DNA from: Citrobacter koseri ATCC BAA-895
Lineage (GTDB): Bacteria > Pseudomonadota > Gammaproteobacteria > Enterobacterales > Enterobacteriaceae
Direction: 5' to 3'
NCBI RefSeq assembly: GCF_000018045.1
Contig: NC_009792.1
Location: 1,178,001 to 1,242,000 of the forward strand
Length of the DNA: 64,000 nt
In this document: positions 17,175-24,448 of the stretch, in pieces
Layout: each line of letters opens with the position of its first letter
Position numbering within the stretch: the first letter of the stretch is position 1
The notes under the pieces: model-generated
The model's database searches: none
What the model saw: only the letters and a program-made list of their open reading frames with translations
Told to the model about the DNA's origin: nothing
Program-made: the position numbers and the translations under genes

Positions 17175-17843
17175 ATGAAGAACGCTGATTTTAAACGCCC
17201 GCAACTGACGCTGCCGAACGGCGCAGACAAGCTACTGCTGCACTCGTGCTGTGCGCCCTGTTCGGGGGAAGTCATGGAGGCGATTCAGGCCTCGGGCATT
17301 GATTACACAATTTTCTTTTATAACCCTAATATTCATCCGCAAAAGGAGTACCTCATCCGTAAGGAGGAGAATATCCGTTTTGCCGAAAAACACGGCGTGC
17401 CTTTTGTTGATGCGGATTACGACACCGACAACTGGTTCGAGCGTGCGAAAGGGATGGAGTGGGAGCCTGAGCGCGGTGTTCGGTGTACCATGTGCTTTGA
17501 TATGCGCTTTGAACGCACCGCGCTGTATGCCGCGGAACATGGGTTCAGCGTGATCAGCAGCTCACTCGGGATTTCCCGCTGGAAGAATATGCAGCAGATT
17601 AACGACTGCGGACAACGCGCTGCTGCGCATTATCCGGGAATGGCATACTGGGATTACAACTGGCGTAAGCAGGGCGGGTCATCGCGCATGATTGAGATCA
17701 GCAAACGCGAGCAGTTTTACCAGCAGGAGTATTGTGGCTGCGTCTATTCACTGCGTGATACTAATATGCACCGTAAATCGCAGGGCAGGCCGCTCATCAA
17801 ACTCGGTAAACTTTACTACGGTAAGGAAGGCGAAGAACAGTAA
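17175..17843 (+). CDS. queH: Epoxyqueuosine reductase QueH (DUF208)
   Basis: The product is 222 aa from the ATG at 17175; an in-frame start at 17130 would add 15 residues without homology I recognise. QueH reduces epoxyqueuosine to queuosine in tRNA without cobalamin. All the metal-binding cysteines are visible: LLHSCCAPCSGEV, GVRCTMCFDMRF and QEYCGCVYSL. The FYNPNIHPQKEYLIRKEEN segment is also typical. Enterics such as E. coli carry the unrelated, B12-type QueG, so QueH may be an extra, cobalamin-independent copy. It is followed by its own hairpin terminator and lies in the repeat-separated row of small genes. Confidence 0.9.
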   Translation: MKNADFKRPQLTLPNGADKLLLHSCCAPCSGEVMEAIQASGIDYTIFFYNPNIHPQKEYLIRKEENIRFAEKHGVPFVDADYDTDNWFERAKGMEWEPERGVRCTMCFDMRFERTALYAAEHGFSVISSSLGISRWKNMQQINDCGQRAAAHYPGMAYWDYNWRKQGGSSRMIEISKREQFYQQEYCGCVYSLRDTNMHRKSQGRPLIKLGKLYYGKEGEEQ

Positions 17844-17846
17844 TAC

Positions 17847-17876
17847 CAGAAGCCCACATTCGCATGTGGGCTTCTG
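17847..17876 (+). terminator. Terminator after queH
   Basis: A 13-bp perfect stem (CAGAAGCCCACAT / ATGTGGGCTTCTG) with a 4-nt loop begins 4 nt after the queH stop codon. There is no strong T-run. Confidence 0.65.
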
Positions 17877-17936
17877 TAAACATTGGCACAACCACGGCGT
17901 TTATCCCATATATTGCATTCATTCTTGTAACGTAAG

Positions 17937-18000
17937 GACACTGACACTAAATAAAAGCCAGCACCATCTTCGAAACCATTGGCTGCTATTCGCTCACAGC
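17937..18000 (+). repeat. 64-nt direct repeat, left copy
   Basis: It starts GACACTGACACTAAATAAAA and ends CGCTCACAGC. It matches the stretch 18653-18715 with roughly 85 % identity by eye. The two copies bracket the acetyltransferase gene 18176-18652. It runs directly into hairpin copy 4. Confidence 0.8.
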
Positions 18001-18021
18001 GGACTTTTAGCCCAGTTAACG

Positions 18022-18047
18022 TGTCCGCTGTGTGCCAGGAGCGGACA
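18022..18047 (+). repeat. Intergenic hairpin repeat, copy 4 (best preserved)
   Basis: A perfect 8-bp stem, TGTCCGCT / AGCGGACA, encloses GTGTGCCAGG. A further AGCGGAC lies just upstream (17998-18004) and could pair with the left arm instead, so two alternative structures are possible. Confidence 0.8.
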
Positions 18048-18175
18048 TTAATACCCTTTTTATGTTAATCACCTGGCCTGAACGCGTATTTAGAAGTGAA
18101 TACGATTGACGATAGAGGACTGCATCGTCATTAATATATTCATATTTTCAGCATGATAAGGGTGAGGGGACAGGT

Positions 18176-18652
18176 GTGATTTCTTTCCGAATGATGACAA
18201 AAGATGAGTATCCTGCTTATCTCGAATATTTTGTTAATGATTATGCATATGAGATCGAATCAAACTACGGGGCATCCCTTCGTGATTCTCTTGCCAGAGC
18301 GAAGCAGGAAATTTCGGAAATGCTTCCCGATGGAGTTAATACTCATGGGCAAGTATTAATGTGTATTGTTGCTCAGTCGGACAAGGCTAACAACCATGTA
18401 GGTTATCTCTGGTACAAACCAGACTCGACTAAGCACACTGTTTTTATCTACGATTTTCATATTTTCAACTCCAGTCAGGGGTTGGGGCTTGGCAAACAAT
18501 CTCTACGTGCTTTTGAAGAGTATCTGCAAGCGAAGGGCTTTAAAGAGATCAGATTGCGTGTTGCAGGTGATAATGCTCGCGCCCGGCATGTCTATGAAAC
18601 CAGCGGATTCAGGGTTACGGGTATCAATATGAGCAAACCTATTACGGACTGA
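18176..18652 (+). CDS. GNAT-family N-acetyltransferase
   Basis: The product is 158 aa. It starts with GTG at 18176, preceded by GTGAGGGGACAG, a good ribosome site; no ATG gives a better fit. The acetyl-CoA motif is FNSSQGLGLGKQSLRAFEEY, and RLRVAGDNARARHVYETSGF follows, the C-terminal GNAT pattern. Target unknown. The second copy of the 64-nt direct repeat begins directly after the stop codon, so gene plus repeat looks like a unit. Confidence 0.85.
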   Translation: MISFRMMTKDEYPAYLEYFVNDYAYEIESNYGASLRDSLARAKQEISEMLPDGVNTHGQVLMCIVAQSDKANNHVGYLWYKPDSTKHTVFIYDFHIFNSSQGLGLGKQSLRAFEEYLQAKGFKEIRLRVAGDNARARHVYETSGFRVTGINMSKPITD

Positions 18653-18715
18653 GACACTGACACTAAATAAAAGCCAGTAACATCTTCAAAACCATGTCTG
18701 CTCCTCACTCACAGC
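18653..18715 (+). repeat. 64-nt direct repeat, right copy
   Basis: It begins at the base after the stop codon with GACACTGACACTAAATAAAA and ends CTCACTCACAGC. Here the hairpin core that follows the left copy is missing. Confidence 0.8.
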
Positions 18716-18735
18716 CAACAGCCAGATTTGAAACT

Positions 18736-18801
18736 GGCAGCTCAAGTCTGAGCTGCCCTGGGCGGGATAAGCGCATCAGGGATGCCGTGACGGCATCCCT
18801 G
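18736..18801. terminator. Two hairpins between the acetyltransferase gene and fyuA
   Basis: The first stem is GGCAGCTC / GAGCTGCC (18736-18757). The second is CAGGGATGCCGT / ACGGCATCCCTG (18777-18801), followed on the plus strand by TTTATTT. They end converging transcripts and mark the fyuA end of the yersiniabactin cluster. Confidence 0.6.
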
Positions 18802-18814
18802 TTTATTTAAAGGA

Positions 18815-20836
18815 TCAGAAGAAATCAATTCGCGTATTGATACCGACGGTGCGCCCCATATTGACCTGCGCGACGGCGCTGCTGCCGTTCATGTAGCCAT
18901 AGGTACGGTAACGACGGTCGAACAGGTTATCGACATAGACGGAAATGTTCATCCGTTCAGTCGCCTGCCAGCCCAGGCTGCTGTCCAGGGTGGCATAGGT
19001 GCCTTGCCGCAACTGGTTGTCGCCATCGAAATAATGCGGCCCGACCAGATTAACCGCCAGTCGGGGCATCAGTGCGCCATAGCGCGTATCAATCACGCCG
19101 TTCACGCTGCTTCCCGCGCCATAACGTGGTACGAACGGCACCCGGTTACCGTGATACAACTCACTGTCATTGGTGAATTCGGAACGGATCACGTTGCCAT
19201 TGATATCCCATGACCAGCCTGGCGCAAACCGCCACTTCGCTTCAAGCTCAACGCCGGTGGCGTCGGCTTTACCCGCATTGCTTAATGTCTGCATCCCGAC
19301 CGGGCCAGAGTAAAGCTGCATGTCTTTGGTGTGGGTATAAAACGTCGCGGCTTGCAGGGTGACGTCAGCGGTTTCGTAGCGGGTGCCAAGTTCATAGTTG
19401 ATGGACTTCTCGGCGACGAACGGTTTGGCAGAAAGACCTGCGGTAGGAATGATGTTGTACCCGGAAGGTTTATATCCCTGGGCTACACGGGTATACACTC
19501 TCCAGTCGTCGGTCAGCATATAGCCTGCGGATAGCTGTCCGAGTACCTGATCGTCGTCGCTTTTTCCATCATCGCCAAATGGGTTTCCGGCCAGGTTGCC
19601 GTGATATTGCGTACTGGCCTTATCATGTGAGAAGCGAACGCCGCCACCGATGTCAAAACGATCGGTTAAATGCCAGGTCAGGTCACTGTATGCGGCCAGC
19701 GTTTCAGCGGTGGTATAGCCGGCGCTGGTCAGATAACGCATGGTAGGCATGTCGTAAGTTGCCTGCATTTGCTCGCGCGTGTTCTGCCGATAGAGGCCAA
19801 ACACCATATCAACGGTACGCGCATCGCCCAGGGTTGCGGCGCGCAGCTCCTGGACATCCTGATTCCAGCGTTGCGGCAGATTAACGAGTAATGTGCCGAC
19901 AGGGTAGGTCCGTGAATAATGCTGTTGTTGCCAGGCGCTGATCAGGTTGAAAACCCAGTCATCGGTGGTGTATTTCCCACTCAGGGTCTGGCTGTCAGTG
20001 CAGCGCCGCATGTACGGGTCTGGTGAACCATCGCTAAGTGAGAGCTTACGGCCCTTAATATCATTCCATCCCACATAGGCGTCCTGGGTGGCGCGGGTAC
20101 ATTCGCGTGAGGCGGCAAAGCCCATTTCCCAGGGCTGGTCGTCCGGCGCCAGACGCAGTTTCACATTCCCTATGCTGGCGCGGGTGCCGCCTAAATCATC
20201 GCTTCCCGTCGCGGGGTTAATCATGTCGCCGTCATCAACCTGGCGTAACAGGGTGACGCTGCCGTACAGCAGGCCATCCTGAATGGGGCCGCTCAGGTTG
20301 AACTTACTTCGATAACTGTCGCGGCTGCTGACGCCGCCTTCAATATAGCCGCGCGGCGTGCTGTCCGGCTGCTGGGTGACGATGTTGATGATCCCGCCCT
20401 GAGCGCTTTTGCCATATAACGTTCCCTGTGGGCCACGCAGCAACTCCACGCTTTGCACATCGGTAAGCGCCTGGATGGTGTTGGTGGAAAGCTGAGGGAC
20501 GCCATCGACATACAGGGTGACGGCGGGGTTATAGAAGTCCTGCGCCGAAGAGACGCCGCGTAGCGAGATCGTCGAAAAAAGCATGTTGCCGCTATTTTCA
20601 ATATTGAGCCCGGGCAACACTCTGGGGAGTTTGTCGCTGGCGGTGACGCCGGCGTCGCTTAATTCCGGCGCGCTGACAACGGTAGACGAGACATTGTTGG
20701 CTGATGCCGAGCGGGAAGATTGTTTACTGGCGGTAACCACCAGCGTGCTTTCGTCTTGCTGTGAAGTCTGGGCATTAGCAATGGCGGGGAGCAATAATCC
20801 CCCCAAGGCCAGAGGATAAAGCCGTGTCATTTTCAT
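18815..20836 (-). CDS. fyuA: Ferric yersiniabactin outer-membrane receptor / pesticin receptor
   Basis: The product is 673 aa, the length of FyuA/Psn. It is a TonB-dependent beta-barrel that imports Fe-yersiniabactin and serves as the pesticin receptor. A signal peptide (MKMTRLYPLALGGLLLPAIA) is followed by a TonB box-like ESTLVVTASKQ, and by plug-domain segments such as SVELLRGPQGTLYGKSAQGG. It ends in TRIDFF, with the aromatic C-terminal residue typical of outer-membrane barrels. A Fur box and a YbtA-type repeat lie upstream (20891-20956), 55 nt before the start codon and beyond. It follows ybtE with a 130-nt gap, so it has its own promoter. Confidence 0.97.
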   Translation of the reverse strand: MKMTRLYPLALGGLLLPAIANAQTSQQDESTLVVTASKQSSRSASANNVSSTVVSAPELSDAGVTASDKLPRVLPGLNIENSGNMLFSTISLRGVSSAQDFYNPAVTLYVDGVPQLSTNTIQALTDVQSVELLRGPQGTLYGKSAQGGIINIVTQQPDSTPRGYIEGGVSSRDSYRSKFNLSGPIQDGLLYGSVTLLRQVDDGDMINPATGSDDLGGTRASIGNVKLRLAPDDQPWEMGFAASRECTRATQDAYVGWNDIKGRKLSLSDGSPDPYMRRCTDSQTLSGKYTTDDWVFNLISAWQQQHYSRTYPVGTLLVNLPQRWNQDVQELRAATLGDARTVDMVFGLYRQNTREQMQATYDMPTMRYLTSAGYTTAETLAAYSDLTWHLTDRFDIGGGVRFSHDKASTQYHGNLAGNPFGDDGKSDDDQVLGQLSAGYMLTDDWRVYTRVAQGYKPSGYNIIPTAGLSAKPFVAEKSINYELGTRYETADVTLQAATFYTHTKDMQLYSGPVGMQTLSNAGKADATGVELEAKWRFAPGWSWDINGNVIRSEFTNDSELYHGNRVPFVPRYGAGSSVNGVIDTRYGALMPRLAVNLVGPHYFDGDNQLRQGTYATLDSSLGWQATERMNISVYVDNLFDRRYRTYGYMNGSSAVAQVNMGRTVGINTRIDFF

Positions 20837-20890
20837 TGTTGTGAGTCCCTGTAAGACGGCGAAACGCCAAAAATACCGACAATGGTGAAT

Positions 20891-20956
20891 TGAAAATGAT
20901 AACTATTTCTAATAGTGGTGCTACCCGAAACGGGTTTATTTCAACCTGTTTCGGGT
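20891..20956 (-). promoter_or_regulatory. fyuA promoter region: Fur box and YbtA repeat
   Basis: GAAAATGATAACTATTTCTA (20892-20911) is a good Fur box. Upstream of it in the reading direction, 20923-20956 is an inverted repeat with arms CCCGAAACGGGT and ACCTGTTTCGGGT around TTATTTCA. The same element lies before irp2 (40206-40239) and, degenerated, before ybtP (41308-41340). This is the layout described for Fur repression and YbtA activation. The inverted repeat may also end the ybtE transcript. Confidence 0.8.
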
Positions 20957-20966
20957 CGGTTTGCGC

Positions 20967-22544
20967 TTATTGGACAGAATGGCGATAACGGTCGACGGCG
21001 AGAGCCGTCAGGCGTTTTTTGTCTATCTTGCCGACGGCGGTGAGCGGCCAGTGGTCCAGATACTCGATTTGGTCAGGAATTTTCCACGCGCTGAGTCCCA
21101 TACGGGTCAGTTGTTGACGCAGTTGTTGGTAGTCAGTTGGCATCTGCTGCGCGATGATAAACGCGCAAATCCGCTCGCCAAGCAGCGTGTCCGGCGCGGC
21201 GACCACCGCGCAATCTTGCACTTCCGCTAAACGCAGCAGTGCCGATTCCACTTCAGCAGCGGCTATTTTTTCTCCGGCGCGGTTGATCTGCTCTTTTATG
21301 CGCCCCTCAACGTGCAGGTTCCCCGCCTCATCCAGCCTGACATTATCGCCAGTGCGGTAAAACCCTTGCGCAGTAAAGGCCTGCGCGTTGTGAGCAGGGG
21401 CGCGGTAATAGCCCGAGATGGTATAAGGGCCGCGCGTTAACAATTGCCCGGTTTCGCCCGGTGCGACGTCGTTCTCGTCTTGATCAACGATGCGGATTTC
21501 ATCCAGAGGGGACAACGGGCGCCCCTGGCTGTGGAGAATAGTGGTATGCGGATCGTCCAGCCGGGTAAAACAGAGCAGGCCTTCCGCCATACCGAAAACC
21601 TGTTGCAGGGTACAGTCAAAGGTGGCGATAACCTGCTCAGCAAGCGTCGGGTCGAGCCGGGCGCCGCCTGCCTGAATGACGCGCAGCGACGAAAGGTCGC
21701 TGTCTTCCCACTCCCTGGCCTGCACCCATAATTGCGCCAGCGCCGGAACCAGGGCGACGTGAGTCACTCTTTCCTGCGCGATTAAAGGCATCACCTCATC
21801 ACAGCTGGCGCTGTCGGTCAGCACCACTTTTCCGCCGCAGGCAAGCGTTCCCAGAATGCCGGGGCAGGCCAGCGGAAAGTTATGCGCCACCGGGAGGACG
21901 GCGAGATACACGCTCTGTTGGCTGATGCCGCACAGTTCAGCAGAAGCGCTGAAGTTATAGCTATAGTCGGCATGTCGGCGCGGGATGAGTTTGGGCGTGC
22001 CGGTTGTGCCGCCTGAAAGCAGCAGCAACGCGGTGGCGGAAACATCAGGCTGCGGCCACGCCTGCCGCTCACCGTGAAGGGAGAAGAGCGGCGTAAAATC
22101 GTCGCTCACGGTCTCTCCAGCGACCAGAACATGACGCAGGCAGGCGTGTTTGTGCGCCATCTGTCGGGCCAGCTCTGCGTGGTTTTCCCCGTGAATAACG
22201 TAAGCGACGGGTTGCGCCAGCTCAATCAGCGCGTCGATATCCAGCGCCCGTTGCGAGGGCATCGCCAGCACGGGGATAACGCCCAGTCTTAACAAGGCGA
22301 ACAGCAGGGTAACAAACGCGTTGTCGTTGGGAAGCTGCACAATTACATGCTCCCCCGAACGCAAACCCAGTGATGACAGACCTGCGGCAAGTTCGTCAAC
22401 TTGTGCATCAAGCGCGCTGTAGGTTAACGACCCCTTTGCATCAACGACGGCAATTCGCGAGGCATAACGGGCCGCCCAGTGGCGCAACTGTTCGGCAATG
22501 GGTAAGGGATACTGTTCAATCAGAGATTCAAAGGAAGAATTCAT
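20967..22544 (-). CDS. ybtE: Salicyl-AMP ligase of yersiniabactin synthesis
   Basis: The product is 525 aa. YbtE adenylates salicylate and loads it onto the aryl-carrier domain of HMWP2. The adenylate-forming motif is TALLLLSGGTTGTPKLIPRR, and later segments are FRYRTGDN-like (GFYRTGDNVRL) and INRAGEKIAAAEVESALLRL, matching EntE/DhbE-type ligases. The ATG at 22544 has AAGGTG upstream, and only 3 nt separate it from the ybtT stop. Last gene of the irp2-irp1-ybtUTE operon. Confidence 0.96.
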   Translation of the reverse strand: MNSSFESLIEQYPLPIAEQLRHWAARYASRIAVVDAKGSLTYSALDAQVDELAAGLSSLGLRSGEHVIVQLPNDNAFVTLLFALLRLGVIPVLAMPSQRALDIDALIELAQPVAYVIHGENHAELARQMAHKHACLRHVLVAGETVSDDFTPLFSLHGERQAWPQPDVSATALLLLSGGTTGTPKLIPRRHADYSYNFSASAELCGISQQSVYLAVLPVAHNFPLACPGILGTLACGGKVVLTDSASCDEVMPLIAQERVTHVALVPALAQLWVQAREWEDSDLSSLRVIQAGGARLDPTLAEQVIATFDCTLQQVFGMAEGLLCFTRLDDPHTTILHSQGRPLSPLDEIRIVDQDENDVAPGETGQLLTRGPYTISGYYRAPAHNAQAFTAQGFYRTGDNVRLDEAGNLHVEGRIKEQINRAGEKIAAAEVESALLRLAEVQDCAVVAAPDTLLGERICAFIIAQQMPTDYQQLRQQLTRMGLSAWKIPDQIEYLDHWPLTAVGKIDKKRLTALAVDRYRHSVQ

Positions 22545-22547
22545 GCG

Positions 22548-23351
22548 TCACCTTTCTGAAGTGCTGGGCTGTTTTTGCAACGCGGTCATTGCAGAAAATG
22601 CGTGGGGAAAATGGCGGACAATCTGCGTAAAAAAGGACCGGGCTTGTTGAATGGGATAGAAATGATCGCCGTCAATCACCACCGGGTCTGTAACGTGGCT
22701 CAGCCACTGACGCCAGGCATCAACCTGCTGCCAGGAGGCTTCGCGATCGTGGCTGCCGCACAATAACAGCGCTGGCGTGCGCAGCGGCGGACAGACGTCG
22801 GGCGAGTCGTAGTGATAGCTCTCGGTGGCGTAAAAATCAGCGCGCAGAAGAGGAAGAAACAGCGACATTAATTCCTGGTTTTCCCGCAGTTCAGGAGAAC
22901 ATCCGCCAATGTCTATCAGTTCAGCGATAAAGTCGGCATCATCGCGATGGCTGAGCTGGCGTTCAGAATGCAGATGCGGGGCATGGCACCCGGAAATAAT
23001 CAGTCCTTGCGGCGCATGCCCCCGTTGCTCCAGAAGTCGGCAGGTTTCAAACGCCACCTGCGCTCCCATGCTGTGCCCGGCGAGTAAAAGCGGCGTGTCA
23101 GGCGATACGGACGCTTCCAGTTCGTTCGCCAGCAGTGCCGCCAGTTGTGTAATGCTTCTGAGCGGTTCCAGATGGCGAAGGCGATCGCGCCCCGGCCAGG
23201 TCACCAGAGAAAGCGCGCTGTTCGCCATTTGATTGTCTCGCCAGTGGCGAAACGCGCTACTGCTGCCGCCAGCGAAAGGGCACATGACCAGATGCGCAGT
23301 ATTGCCGTTCCGGGCGGGCCACAGCGGGATGCACATTGCAGATTGCGTCAC
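22548..23351 (-). CDS. ybtT: Type II thioesterase of yersiniabactin synthesis
   Basis: The product is 267 aa, an alpha/beta hydrolase of the external (type II) thioesterase group that clears mis-loaded carrier domains. The nucleophile elbow is LLLAGHSMGAQVAFET, the oxyanion region is LVMCPFAGGSSSAFRHW and the catalytic His is near the end in IDGDHFYPIQ. The start codon overlaps the ybtU stop by 4 nt (ATGA). Confidence 0.95.
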   Translation of the reverse strand: MTQSAMCIPLWPARNGNTAHLVMCPFAGGSSSAFRHWRDNQMANSALSLVTWPGRDRLRHLEPLRSITQLAALLANELEASVSPDTPLLLAGHSMGAQVAFETCRLLEQRGHAPQGLIISGCHAPHLHSERQLSHRDDADFIAELIDIGGCSPELRENQELMSLFLPLLRADFYATESYHYDSPDVCPPLRTPALLLCGSHDREASWQQVDAWRQWLSHVTDPVVIDGDHFYPIQQARSFFTQIVRHFPHAFSAMTALQKQPSTSER

Positions 23352-24448
23352 AGCGCCTCCTTATCATCATCGTTGTAGAAACCGGCTAACCGGTCGTGGT
23401 GCGGCGGCGTCAGGCGTCTGATCTCCGCATTGCCGGTCTTACGTAAAATCTGCTGCCATAAACGTGATAACGCGATCTGATGTACGCTTTGGCAGGCCGC
23501 TGGTGGATGTTCGCCCGCCAGATGGCTGCGCAACTGGTGTAGCAACCAGTTGACGCCCTCCGGCCCGACGGTTTCGCAGCAGTCACGCCAGCTCAGGGGC
23601 GCCGCGCTGCGCGTCAGACCCGGCGGATCGCGCAGGATCTCCGGTCTGCGGTAGAGACTGTGGGCGTTCTCCTGATGGTCTGCGACAAACAGGCTGGATG
23701 ACCAGATGACGGGGCCGTAGCTCGCCTCCAGCGAAAGATGACCTTCCGGCCAGCCCAGCAGCAGGCGGTGCATGATAAGGCTATGCATATCTGGATCGTC
23801 AGGATCGAGATAGCGCTGAAGCAGCAGGCAGGCTTCTCCCTCCGGCCAGAAGAGTCTCAGGCAGTGAAAATCGCTAAAGCTGCCAACCACGTCGCACTCC
23901 ACGGCGGCGGCATCAACGCCCAGAGCCAGCAACAACAAATCCAGCGTGGAGTAGAGCAACTGTCGGCTGGTGGTGGCGTGGACTACCGGCGGCGTCTTAG
24001 CCAGGCAGCGACGCAGCTGCTGCGCATCGCGAAGCCATGTGCGTCCCGCGCGCGTATGCGGATAAAACGTGTTTACCCAATAGCAGCAGCCCTGTTCCTG
24101 CGCCAGCGTTTGTAAGGAACTGATGTCATCCGGGTGGAGGGGATGCTCCTGAATAACGTGTACGCCGCGCGCCAGAAAGTGTCTGGCAAGCTGCGTACCG
24201 GTTCCTCCGGCGACGGTCGAACGCACGACAATACAGGCGATATCCGGCATCCCGGTTATCTGTTCCGGCGAGGTATACAGCGGAATGCCAAACGCGTGGG
24301 CCAGCTCTCTTGAGCGGGCGCTTCCCTGCGCCAGCAGGCCGACCAGTTCCAGCCCCTCCGGGGGCTGCATAAAGGCATTCAGGTACATTTCGCCAAATTT
24401 GGCGCCCACAATCAGTACGCGTTGTTTTGGGGAGGCGGACGGCATCAT
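23348..24448 (-). CDS. ybtU: Thiazolinyl imide reductase
   Basis: The product is 366 aa from the ATG at 24448, which overlaps the irp1 stop by 4 nt (ATGA); the open frame extends 20 codons further up inside irp1. YbtU reduces the second thiazoline ring of the assembly-line intermediate with NADPH. A Rossmann motif opens the protein (RVLIVGAKFGEMYLNAFM), and the family segment RGVHVIQEHPLHPDDI follows. It lies between the synthetase genes and the thioesterase, as in all known clusters. Confidence 0.96.
   Translation of the reverse strand: MMPSASPKQRVLIVGAKFGEMYLNAFMQPPEGLELVGLLAQGSARSRELAHAFGIPLYTSPEQITGMPDIACIVVRSTVAGGTGTQLARHFLARGVHVIQEHPLHPDDISSLQTLAQEQGCCYWVNTFYPHTRAGRTWLRDAQQLRRCLAKTPPVVHATTSRQLLYSTLDLLLLALGVDAAAVECDVVGSFSDFHCLRLFWPEGEACLLLQRYLDPDDPDMHSLIMHRLLLGWPEGHLSLEASYGPVIWSSSLFVADHQENAHSLYRRPEILRDPPGLTRSAAPLSWRDCCETVGPEGVNWLLHQLRSHLAGEHPPAACQSVHQIALSRLWQQILRKTGNAEIRRLTPPHHDRLAGFYNDDDKEAL

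Noticed and set aside
16862..17188. 108-aa frame before queH
   Set aside because: It contains the hairpin repeat and overlaps the queH start. Its tail may be a gene remnant, but there is no start or family match.
15440..18050. Integron attC sites between the acetyltransferase genes
   Set aside because: The repeats lack the GTTRRRY and RYYYAAC boxes and no integrase gene is present, so I report them only as a cassette-like hairpin repeat.
20923..20956. The inverted repeat before fyuA as a simple ybtE terminator
   Set aside because: The same element occurs before irp2 and ybtP, where no gene ends at that point in a comparable way, and always beside a Fur box. Regulation is the better reading, though it may also terminate.
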